Below are positions 1 to 7,193 of a stretch of 19,305 bases of DNA, in pieces. Where the stretch lies: positions 1 through 19,305 of the forward strand of contig JABGPV010000072.1 of assembly GCA_018644785.1 (NCBI GenBank). The letters run 5' to 3'. Each line of letters begins with the position of its first letter. Position 1 is the first letter of the stretch. A program made the translations under genes and the position numbers. The notes beneath the pieces were generated by a model. That model was not told the origin of the DNA, did no database searches, and was given only the letters and a program-made list of their open reading frames with translations. Source of the DNA: Deltaproteobacteria bacterium. GTDB taxonomy: Bacteria; Desulfobacterota; DSM-4660; Desulfatiglandales; Desulfatiglandaceae.

Positions 1-2
1 TT

Positions 3-851
3 GGCTTGCAGGCTGTCGCCAATTTCATTTCTTCCACGTTGAGAGGCGATGGGCTTTTTGCCCGCGAGGCAAAATGGCAGGCCATGGTGCGGACGCTCGG
101 GGCTTTGGGGATACTTCTGAGCCTCCTTTTTGTTCGGGCCGAGCCGTGGGCCATCTTCGGGGGATGGTTCCTTGGGGTGTTGGTGAGTCTGTTTCTGGCG
201 CCCATTCCCATCGTGAAGCCAACATTTGGCGGATTCAGAATTCGGGATGTCCGGCGGGCCTGCCTGGGTTTTATGGCCATTGATGCCGCAACGGTGGTAT
301 ATTATCGTTGCGATATCATTCTGCTGGAGTACTTGACCGGGAACAGCGCTGAGGTGGGGTATTATTCCGCGGCCTACCGCTTTCTTGAAGGCGTTGTTTT
401 GATGGCCGTGCCATTGCGCGTTATCTGGTTCAGGAAGCTGAGATTGGTTTGGGAGGACCGGCGATTTTTTGAGAATCAGGTGTTAAAGATGGGGCTGGGG
501 ATGCTTGGGGCAGCATGCCTGGTGATTGGCATTGGGGTTCCATTCAGTCAAGAGATTATGTAGTTTACCTTTGGTCCGGAATATGCCGATTCGGTTTCCC
601 TGCTGCCGTGGCTGCTGGTTGCTTTGGTGTTTGTGCTGCCGAACGGTGTGCTGACCCAGGGGGTTGTGGCACGGAATATGGAGCGGTATTATGCTTTTGC
701 CGCGGCGGGGGCGGCATTGCTTAATATTGGGTTGAATCTGGTTCTTATTCCTGAGTTTGGAGGGATGGGGGCGGCTTGGGCGACTGTTGTTACTGAGGGG
801 TTTTTGATGGTTGTTCTTTTGGTTGGGGTTCGGGGGAGGGCTGAGGGGTGA
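3..851 (+). pseudogene. Polysaccharide flippase-like membrane protein, 3' part, interrupted by in-frame TAG
   Basis: The reading frame enters from outside the window and runs to a TAG at 561-563. It then continues in the same frame to TGA at 849-851. The conceptual product, about 280 residues, has several hydrophobic segments. After the stop it reads FTFGPEYADSV, which matches the Wzx/MATE-like motif where a Gly-x-x-Tyr segment precedes a C-terminal helix block, and it ends with paired helices (ALLNIGLNLVLIPEFGGMGAAWATV) typical of this superfamily. These proteins flip lipid-linked oligosaccharides across the inner membrane. Because homology continues across the TAG, the gene looks recently broken by a point mutation (TGG or CAG to TAG), rather than being two genes. 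A sequencing error, or readthrough as pyrrolysine, cannot be excluded. The upstream part is missing, so family assignment rests on topology and a few motifs. Confidence 0.7.
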
Positions 852-1107
852 TTAAGGTGGATGTTTTTTTGGTACGGATTTCGCGGTTTGGGTCTTTTGT
901 TTTTGGGGGAGAAATCTAAGCACATATATGCTGGAGGTTTAGTGCGTTCAAAAATTGACGCTGCAAGAGCTCAGATCTTGTTTTTTCTTCTTTGCCGCCC
1001 CCTGACAAAACTGCGGCTATATACGTCCCCATTTTTCTTATTCTATAAATTACTGAAATAACATTTGATTTCATCCCAATTCTGTCTTCCTACAAACAAA
1101 GGTAACG
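852..1107. other. Gene-poor, AT-rich intergenic stretch
   Basis: This stretch separates the broken flippase from the sigma54 promoter of the next operon. Base composition drops to AT-rich. One 66-codon frame (861-1061) and a 23-codon frame that overlaps the flippase stop as GTGA (848) can be read, but neither resembles a known protein. I see no RNA gene or clear terminator. Confidence 0.4.
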
Positions 1108-1123
1108 TGGCACAAAAATTGCA
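1108..1123 (+). promoter_or_regulatory. Sigma54 (-24/-12) promoter
   Basis: The sequence is TGGCAC, five A residues, then TTGCA. It matches the RpoN consensus at every conserved position and has the obligatory GG-N10-GC spacing (GG 1109-1110, GC 1121-1122). The expected start of transcription is near 1134. It stands about 65 nt upstream of the NlpC/P60-like gene and is oriented towards it, so it probably drives the three-gene set 1188-5111. Transcription would require a sigma54 activator, and one is encoded at 10819-11838. Confidence 0.85.
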
Positions 1124-1187
1124 TCTTCCATGGAAAGTAAAGTTCGGAGGAAACTGAAAGGGAGGAATAACATCCTTCCAGTCCGGG

Positions 1188-2705
1188 ATGAGGCCAATGT
1201 TCGTATCTTCAACAACAGGAGGGGAAGCGGTTAAACGGGTAATTGAGACGCCCCAATCTCTTCAAAAATCTGAATTCCCCCGTATACTTAATAAACAAAT
1301 TGCAGACCCGGTCCAACCTGTCCATACGCCCGTTTCCGCACGAGGGTTTCAGATCGGGAGTAAGACGTCGCTTGCGCCGAGTCGTTTTTTCCTGAATACT
1401 ATCACTGTCTCTGACTATTATCCTCCTGTATCAAACCATTCGATCAAACACCCGGCCCATGGGAAAAGGCACGGAAATATCCCTTATCCCAAATTGGACA
1501 GTGATCAGGCTGATTTGAAAATATCGGAAGGTTCCAAAGCTGTTGAAACAGATAAAGACAAAGCTGTCTTAAACAATGGTTTACAAGCAGGGCGTAAAAA
1601 CTCGCATGGGCCCGAGCTCGTTCAGATTGGAACCCTCTCCAAAAGCGACCCTACGGTCTCGGAACTTTTGATCAAACATCCGGCCTATGGGAAGAACTGC
1701 TGGAACATCCTTAACTCCAGCATAAACCGCGACAAAACCTACACCACCATACCGGGCGGTTCCCGAATATACCTAAACCCGGAAACCCATGAAATCGTAT
1801 GGAACCGTCAGGAGGTTTCCGGCAATGGCACTCAGAGGAAGAACAATACTCCGAAAAATGCTGAGCCTGTCTTCCTCGGAACACTCTCCAAAAGCAATCC
1901 TACGGTCTCGGAACTTTTGATCAAACATCCGGCCTATGGGAAAAACTGCTGGAACATCCTTAACTCCAGCATAAACCGCGACAAAACTTACACTGCCATA
2001 CCGGACGGTTCCCGCATATACTTAAACCCGAAGACTTTTGAAGTCGTGTTGAACGGGAACAAAGCCCCTGACGCACACGCTGTGCAGGCGGAACAGCCCG
2101 ATTTTCGGGCCAAACAGATAGAGCCGCGTGAATCCGATCCTTTTTCCGCAGGGCTGGTTAAAGCGCTCAAGCCATACCTTGGGAAACCCTACAAAGAAAT
2201 CAATTGTTTTGAACTGGTGGCTCAGGGACTGGAAGGGGCCGGAATTCGATACTATGGCCGCGATGGACTCGGGGAGCGGCTTGTGAAAATGGCAGCGAAA
2301 AATGGGTTGTCGAACAATCACTACCTTACGGGCGAAGGCCTCATTGAAACTTCCGGTTCACCGATTTATTCTAAATCGATTCCAAGAATCCGTAATTCAA
2401 AGACCGAGGCCCACAAGCTTTACCAAGAAGTTGCGCCTTTGCTGCATGAAGGCTTGATTCTTTCATTTTCCACACCTACCCGCGGACACACGGGAATCGT
2501 ATCCCAGAGAGAACAAAACTGGACTTATATCAACTCAGGACACATGGACAATCGCATTGAGGGCAGAACTTCAAGAGGCGTGGGTGAAGAGTTCCTGAGC
2601 GCGGAGATCAGAAACTGGTTCAGGCTTGCAGCCAATAGGAAGGAACCACTTCAAATTACCATAGGCCGGCTGGATGAAGACAAACTCAGGGCACTTTTGA
2701 TTTAG
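1188..2705 (+). CDS. NlpC/P60-like cysteine hydrolase with tandem 60-residue repeats
   Basis: This 505-residue protein has three parts. Residues about 1-75 are low-complexity and carry no signal peptide or membrane segment. Next come repeats built on PTVSELLIKHPAYGK, CWNIL, INRDK and an IPxGSRIYLNP ending. Two copies (residues about 148-205 and 231-288) are nearly identical, and a degenerate one lies near residues 70-100 (SNHSIKHPAHGK). The repeat ending resembles LysM-type or rod-binding modules, but I cannot name the family. The C-terminal 170 residues look like NlpC/P60: GKPYKEINCFELV supplies the likely catalytic Cys and RGHTGIVSQ the likely His. The usual role is cleavage of cell-wall peptides. 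Absence of a signal peptide is odd for such an enzyme and hints at another export route or a cytoplasmic role. The start is uncertain: GGGAGG lies at 1160-1165, too far from ATG 1188, and ATG 1197 is an alternative. The stop is 15 nt before the next gene's likely start. Confidence 0.75.
   Translation: MRPMFVSSTTGGEAVKRVIETPQSLQKSEFPRILNKQIADPVQPVHTPVSARGFQIGSKTSLAPSRFFLNTITVSDYYPPVSNHSIKHPAHGKRHGNIPYPKLDSDQADLKISEGSKAVETDKDKAVLNNGLQAGRKNSHGPELVQIGTLSKSDPTVSELLIKHPAYGKNCWNILNSSINRDKTYTTIPGGSRIYLNPETHEIVWNRQEVSGNGTQRKNNTPKNAEPVFLGTLSKSNPTVSELLIKHPAYGKNCWNILNSSINRDKTYTAIPDGSRIYLNPKTFEVVLNGNKAPDAHAVQAEQPDFRAKQIEPRESDPFSAGLVKALKPYLGKPYKEINCFELVAQGLEGAGIRYYGRDGLGERLVKMAAKNGLSNNHYLTGEGLIETSGSPIYSKSIPRIRNSKTEAHKLYQEVAPLLHEGLILSFSTPTRGHTGIVSQREQNWTYINSGHMDNRIEGRTSRGVGEEFLSAEIRNWFRLAANRKEPLQITIGRLDEDKLRALLI
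1629..1782 (+). repeat. Intragenic direct repeat, copy 1
   Basis: This is a 154-bp block inside the NlpC/P60-like gene, repeated at 1878-2031 with a shift of exactly 249 bp (83 codons). The two copies differ at only a handful of bases, so the duplication is recent or kept uniform by gene conversion. Confidence 0.9.
1878..2031 (+). repeat. Intragenic direct repeat, copy 2
   Basis: Second copy of the block at 1629-1782, in the same reading frame. It encodes the second PTVSELLIKHPAYGK module. Confidence 0.9.
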
Positions 2706-2720
2706 TTGACAGGGAAAGAT

Positions 2721-4196
2721 ATGAGTCAAATATTCAGGGTATTGATTGTAGATGACAACGAGGTCACCCGAAAACTGTATCGGGGAATTCTAAAGGATTT
2801 TCCCGAATTTCGAGTACGGGAGGCAAAAAACGGCAAAGAAGCTTTAGATCTGATTGCGAAATCGACGCCGGATATTGTCATTAGCGATTTGATGATGCCT
2901 GAAATGGATGGGCTGGAACTATGCCGCTACATCAAGGGCGATGCGAGCGCGAGTCTATCCACCATATATCTGATTATGGTCAGTGCGAAAGAAACCAAAG
3001 AAGACAAAATGGCCTGTATGAGGGAGGGGGCTGACGACTATCTGTTCAAGCCGGTGGATAAGGAGGAACTCCTTGCCAGGATTAAGGTGGGACAGCGAAT
3101 CGCCGCCCGGATCAGGAAAACAGAGATGGAGACCCGGAGGATGTTCGAGGAGATTGACGTCCTGCTTGTTCAGGACGGGGGATGCGCCCCCGGATACAAT
3201 CCTGTCACAGCGTTTATAACCTTCCATTTAGAGGAGATCGGCAGGGAAATTTATGCCACGGTAGAAGGATTGAAGTCTCTGGTTTCCGGAAAGCGAGATG
3301 ATTTTGTCAGGCTGGTCTACCATCCTCAGATACTAAAGAAATTGGACCAGATCCCGGGAGTATTTCATGCCGCCCCCCTTTCCGAATGGCGGGGTGCGCT
3401 TTTGAGGGGCGAAAGATACAGAGACTTCGTGAAAAGGGAAAACCAGAAAAAGGCAGCAGAAACCATCATAAAAAGAAATGTGAAAGCAATCATAGCCATT
3501 GGCGGCAACGGCACGTTTAGAGGAATCAGGGAATTATGTGATTTTCTCCCTACCGCCATCCAGGTATTCTTTGTGCCGGTGACCATTGACAGCGATGTTG
3601 CAGGAACGGAATGTATCGGCGAAAATACAGGGATTGAGATGGGGGCTGAAAAGATCAGATGTTATATGGCGGATGCCCGCACGCACAAGAGGACCTATAT
3701 TATTGAAATGATGGGCGCCAGCAGTGGTTTTCATGCCCTCCATTCCTGTTTGGGATCACGAGCGCATCTCGCTGTTCTCCCCAACAGTGTGATTGATCAC
3801 AAAAAAGTGGTCGAGGCCTTAAATCAGAAAAATGATTGCGTAATCGTGGTGGCGGAAGGGTATAGGGAGGAAGAAAGAAAAAAGGCGGGCATTAAAGACA
3901 ATGCAGCGGAATATTTCCACAAAGAACTGCTGGAAACCGGCATCAAAATCAAGAGAAAAGTGGTATGCGAACCATTTTCACGGGATATAAGAGGCGCCGG
4001 CGCCAACAATCAGGATATCACATTAGCCCAGAGGATGGCCTACAAGATAGCGGAGTATCTAAAAGCCGGGACTTCGAGGCTCATGCCCGCAGTCAGATCG
4101 GGGAGGGAATATGCCATTCCCTTCAATGAAATTCATACGGACAATTTAGTAGAAGCAGATCTTCTTGCCTTGTCCAATCGCCTCACAAGGGCATGA
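2721..4196 (+). CDS. Response regulator receiver fused to phosphofructokinase-like domain
   Basis: Residues 1-125 form a CheY-like receiver: acidic pair in VLIVDDN, phospho-acceptor D56 in VISDLMMPEMDG, and Lys in LFKPVD. A short helix leads to a domain (about 146-490) that follows the PfkA fold motif by motif: GGCAPGYN (family GGDAPGMN), RGALLRGER (GGTxLGxxR), IGGNGTFRGI (GGDGSxxGA), VPVTIDSDVAGT (PGTIDNDIxGT), EMMGASSGF (EVMGRxxG), VVAEGY. The proposed catalytic Asp of TIDxD is kept (D290), but the Mg-ATP Asp of GGDG is Asn, the Arg of MGR is Ala, and the GGT loop is altered. It may therefore be a weak kinase, use another phosphoryl donor, or only bind ligand. A longer reading from TTG 2706 is possible, but ATG 2721 has AGGGA 5 nt upstream. 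The genes on either side follow with short gaps, so it is probably co-transcribed with them. Confidence 0.88.
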   Translation: MSQIFRVLIVDDNEVTRKLYRGILKDFPEFRVREAKNGKEALDLIAKSTPDIVISDLMMPEMDGLELCRYIKGDASASLSTIYLIMVSAKETKEDKMACMREGADDYLFKPVDKEELLARIKVGQRIAARIRKTEMETRRMFEEIDVLLVQDGGCAPGYNPVTAFITFHLEEIGREIYATVEGLKSLVSGKRDDFVRLVYHPQILKKLDQIPGVFHAAPLSEWRGALLRGERYRDFVKRENQKKAAETIIKRNVKAIIAIGGNGTFRGIRELCDFLPTAIQVFFVPVTIDSDVAGTECIGENTGIEMGAEKIRCYMADARTHKRTYIIEMMGASSGFHALHSCLGSRAHLAVLPNSVIDHKKVVEALNQKNDCVIVVAEGYREEERKKAGIKDNAAEYFHKELLETGIKIKRKVVCEPFSRDIRGAGANNQDITLAQRMAYKIAEYLKAGTSRLMPAVRSGREYAIPFNEIHTDNLVEADLLALSNRLTRA

Positions 4197-4241
4197 AATG
4201 AGTGTAAACTTTGGAGTACGACTATGATTAAAGGCTAAAAT

Positions 4242-5111
4242 ATGGAAAAAGATGACGTCCTGAAAAAAATCTATTCAAAGATAGATGAAATCCCCACTCT
4301 TCCCGCGGTAGTCCCGAAGCTATTGGGGGTGATGGAAAGGGGCGGCGCCAATGCCTCCGATATCGCCGGTACAATTTCCACTGACCCTGCCCTTTCATCA
4401 AAAATATTGAAAGTAGCGAACTCTGCCTATTATGGTTTTTCACAGGAAATCTTAAGCCTGAAACTGGCGATGCCTTTGCTTGGCCGTAACATGGTCAAAT
4501 CCCTCGCCCTATCCATCGGGGTTATTCAGAGTCTGCCTTCCCACAAAAAATCCCCCAATTTTTCAGATAAGGGACTGTGGGTGCACGGCTTGGCCGTAGC
4601 CACGCTCATGCAGGAATTGGGGAAAAGATTCAATAATGGGGGAAATACGGAGCATTTCTTCATCACCGGGTTGTTACACGATATCGGTAAAGTCGTTTTA
4701 AATCAATATTTTAACGAGTTTTTCCAAGAGGCCCTAGCGGAAGTTCATAACGAAGGGATCGCGGGACTTCATAATGCCGAAAGTAGATTGATCGGCTTCG
4801 ATCATGGTGAGATAGGCGCCATACTCTTAACGCGCTGGAAATTTCCCGACGTGATCAGTGATTCCATTGCCGCCCATCATCAAACCAAAACGCCTGAAGG
4901 GACAAACAGGCGTGATGTCGCCATGCTCCGGGTTGCAAACGCACTGCCGCAGGAGCTTAGGCTGGGGCAGGAGGGCAATCCCGTTCCACCTACTATTACC
5001 AGGCAGGACCTTAAAGCATTAGAAATAGGGGAAAATGAAATCGAAGAGATGAGGGCGTATCTGGCCGGTGTTGAGGACGAAATCTACGCCCTTTTTGATG
5101 CTATGGCTTGA
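4242..5111 (+). CDS. HDOD domain signalling protein
   Basis: This 289-residue protein matches the HDOD family over nearly its full length: LPTLP-like opening (IPTLPAVVPKLL), STDPALSSKILKVANSAYYGF, a conserved LGRNMVKSLALS stretch, then GLLHDIGK. HDOD proteins are usually found in bacterial signalling and often act as regulators rather than enzymes. Here likely metal ligands of a true HD site remain (H115, H146-D147, H188, H212/H213), so phosphohydrolase activity is not ruled out. The start ATG has AAGG 7 nt upstream and lies 45 nt after the receiver-PFK gene, in line with a three-gene transcript from the sigma54 promoter at 1108. Its stop TGA overlaps the end of the inserted element at 5110-5269. 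Confidence 0.9.
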   Translation: MEKDDVLKKIYSKIDEIPTLPAVVPKLLGVMERGGANASDIAGTISTDPALSSKILKVANSAYYGFSQEILSLKLAMPLLGRNMVKSLALSIGVIQSLPSHKKSPNFSDKGLWVHGLAVATLMQELGKRFNNGGNTEHFFITGLLHDIGKVVLNQYFNEFFQEALAEVHNEGIAGLHNAESRLIGFDHGEIGAILLTRWKFPDVISDSIAAHHQTKTPEGTNRRDVAMLRVANALPQELRLGQEGNPVPPTITRQDLKALEIGENEIEEMRAYLAGVEDEIYALFDAMA

Positions 5112-5269
5112 TGACGTCGTAAAAAATCCCATCTACTGCGTTGCAGTGATTTTTCAGACTCTCAACATACTACATGTATGCCTTCGATCCTGAAAAATCA
5201 CTGCGCCTTGTATATGAAACTTTTTACTTAGCCATCTATAGCGAAAATCGGACTTTTTACGGGACCATC
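5110..5269. mobile_element. 160-bp MITE-like element with terminal inverted repeats and target duplication
   Basis: The ends form an imperfect terminal inverted repeat of about 20 bp: GATGACGTCGTAAAAAATCC at 5110-5129, and the complement of GGACTTTTTACGGGACCATC at 5250-5269. ATGGCTT flanks both ends (5103-5109 and 5270-5276; the match extends to ATGGCTTGA), as expected for a target-site duplication. Inside is a perfect 14-bp inverted repeat (5144-5157 and 5190-5203, CAGTGATTTTTCAG) around a TACATGTA-containing loop. There is no coding capacity, so it would depend on a transposase elsewhere. It lies between two convergent genes and its hairpins could end transcription in both directions. Confidence 0.8.
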
Positions 5270-7193
5270 ATGGCTTGACCTCTTTCGGCTCCAACCAGAT
5301 AACGTCATAGGGCTGTAATGTAATAAAAAGCGTCTCGTTTTCGGCCATCCATTCCATTCCACTCACAAGATCATACCACCTCGCTTCATCCGTTCCAATT
5401 TCAGACAATGGTATTTCCAGGTGGGTAACCCCGCTTGTCACATTTGTCAGGGTCAGAATGAATCGATCCTCTTGCGGGGATCTCCTGATAACAGAAAAGA
5501 CGGAAGGCGATATGGATAGGACTCGTTGAGTTCCGGCGGGGTGAAAGGCACGGTGTTTTGTTCGGATGACGATGAGTCTCCCTAACTCCCGGCTGATCCT
5601 GGAAAACTTGGAAAGAGGATCTTTCAATGTTTCGATAACAGCCCCGGCATCAATCACGGTGCGGTTGATATCCCGATTTGATTGGGTTGCCAGAACCGCT
5701 TCGATGTCGTTCCGGGTACCAATCAGGCTGTGCAGATAAATCCCCGGGACACCCCGAAGAACCAGGGCGATAATTCTGGATGCCACAAACCGCTTGACCT
5801 GAAAGGCGATATCATCATCGCTGTCATCCCGGTTAAGGGCGCTGAACCAGGTGATATTGATTTCATAAGGCACTTCGGTGCCGTCCCGACCCGTCTTATA
5901 TGAGACATACCCGCCATGTTTCTCTGCCCTTTGAATGATAAACGCAATTTCTTCCTCAGTAAGGATTCCCCGTACCGCCATGACGCCGATGCCGTCATGG
6001 GAATCCAGGAAATTAAAGAAAGTCGTCGTATCCGAAACGAATTCCAACCCATCAGCCCATCCGGACAGGGCGGTGGCATCCTCTGTATAGAATGTGTGGA
6101 GAACAAGCGGCGGCAACGCAAAATTGTACACCATATGCGCCTCATCATGGCCATCGCCGAAATAAGAGACGTTCTCCTTGTGCGGCACATTGGTTTCGGT
6201 TATCAGGGCCACCCTCGGTGCAACAATATTCAAAACGTCGCGAAAGAGCTTCACGATCTCATGGGTCTGGGCCAGGCTGACGCATTGGGTTCCGGGCGCA
6301 GTCCATAGATATGTAACGGCATCCAAACGAATAGTGCCGGCGCCCTTACGCACGTAAAAAAGCAGGATCTCGATGACCCGCATCAACACGTCCGGATTGG
6401 TATAGTTGAGGTCTATCTGGTCTTTTGAGAAAGTAGTCCATACATGCATAGGGCCCGTTATGCTCTGAAACTCGGAAAGGATATCAGAAGTCCTTGGACG
6501 AAATATCTTCTTTCGCGCCTCTGCCGACAACTCATCCGGCGTGACAAAATGGATAAAAAATCCCCAATAATAGGGATTGCCATTTAGAAATTCCTGAAAC
6601 CAGCGGCTTTCGGATGATACATGATTGAAAACCCCGTCAAACATCAAACGATACCGACCTTCAAGCGCTTCGATATCCGCCCACGTCCCAAGATTGGGGT
6701 CAACGGTTTCGAAATCGGTGACAGAGAATCCCCTGTCGGAGGAGTAGGGGAAAAAGGGGAGGAGATGAAGCGTATTGATGGTCCCACCCAGATATGTGTC
6801 ACAGAATTCAGCCAGATCTGCGAGGGGCGTGGGCCCTTTACCGCGTAGGAGATCTCCGTAAGTGATCAGGATGACGTCCTCTTGAGTAAATCTCTCTTCG
6901 GGATCAAGCCCCTTATCCTCTTCTATCAATGCCTCAGTTTTATGGGCGTAGTAAACCTCGAGTATCCGTTCAAGTTCAGGCATGTAAGCATCGGCCACAG
7001 GTTCGCCGTAAAGGAAGTTCAAGCGACCCAGGATCCGTTTTCGATCTTCAGGAGGAATCTCTAAAAGAGGTCTCGTGAAATCCGGTTTCGGATTGTGGAA
7101 GGTATGAGGCCCCCCCGGATCTCCGAGAGGCGTGGCATCAGCGGTATCCATTTTGTCTGTGTTATCGTCCATTGCGACCCATAAAATTCCCAT
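5268..7193 (-). CDS. GH13 sucrose phosphorylase-like glycoside phosphorylase
   Basis: The product has about 640 residues and is a complete GH13 (alpha-amylase superfamily) enzyme without a signal peptide, so cytoplasmic. Counting from GTG 7205, the barrel shows THLLPFFPY-like region I (LHLLPFFPYSSDRGFSV), DGVFNHVS, nucleophile D295 in TIRLDAVTYLW, acid/base E337 in LITETNVPH, and transition-state Asp D404 in FLDSHDGIGV. The overall pattern fits subfamily 18, which holds sucrose, glucosylglycerate and glucosylglycerol phosphorylases. These cleave a glucoside with phosphate to give glucose-1-phosphate. Which glucoside is used cannot be read here; in an anaerobic deltaproteobacterium a compatible-solute glucoside is as likely as sucrose. 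The start is uncertain: ATG 7193 has AGGTGA 8 nt upstream, with GTG 7205 and ATG 7172 as alternatives. All of them overlap the end of the MORN gene, implying coupled translation. Its stop codon is supplied by the end of the inserted element. Confidence 0.85.
   Translation of the reverse strand: MGILWVAMDDNTDKMDTADATPLGDPGGPHTFHNPKPDFTRPLLEIPPEDRKRILGRLNFLYGEPVADAYMPELERILEVYYAHKTEALIEEDKGLDPEERFTQEDVILITYGDLLRGKGPTPLADLAEFCDTYLGGTINTLHLLPFFPYSSDRGFSVTDFETVDPNLGTWADIEALEGRYRLMFDGVFNHVSSESRWFQEFLNGNPYYWGFFIHFVTPDELSAEARKKIFRPRTSDILSEFQSITGPMHVWTTFSKDQIDLNYTNPDVLMRVIEILLFYVRKGAGTIRLDAVTYLWTAPGTQCVSLAQTHEIVKLFRDVLNIVAPRVALITETNVPHKENVSYFGDGHDEAHMVYNFALPPLVLHTFYTEDATALSGWADGLEFVSDTTTFFNFLDSHDGIGVMAVRGILTEEEIAFIIQRAEKHGGYVSYKTGRDGTEVPYEINITWFSALNRDDSDDDIAFQVKRFVASRIIALVLRGVPGIYLHSLIGTRNDIEAVLATQSNRDINRTVIDAGAVIETLKDPLSKFSRISRELGRLIVIRTKHRAFHPAGTQRVLSISPSVFSVIRRSPQEDRFILTLTNVTSGVTHLEIPLSEIGTDEARWYDLVSGMEWMAENETLFITLQPYDVIWLEPKEVKP

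Noticed and set aside
848..922. GTG-started 23-codon frame overlapping the flippase stop (GTGA), reading VIKVDVFLVRISRFG
   Set aside because: The overlap looks like coupling and it could be the relic of the next polysaccharide gene, but it is too short to support.
861..1061. 66-codon frame after the flippase
   Set aside because: No ribosome site at good spacing, AT-driven composition shift and no recognisable motif; treated as chance.
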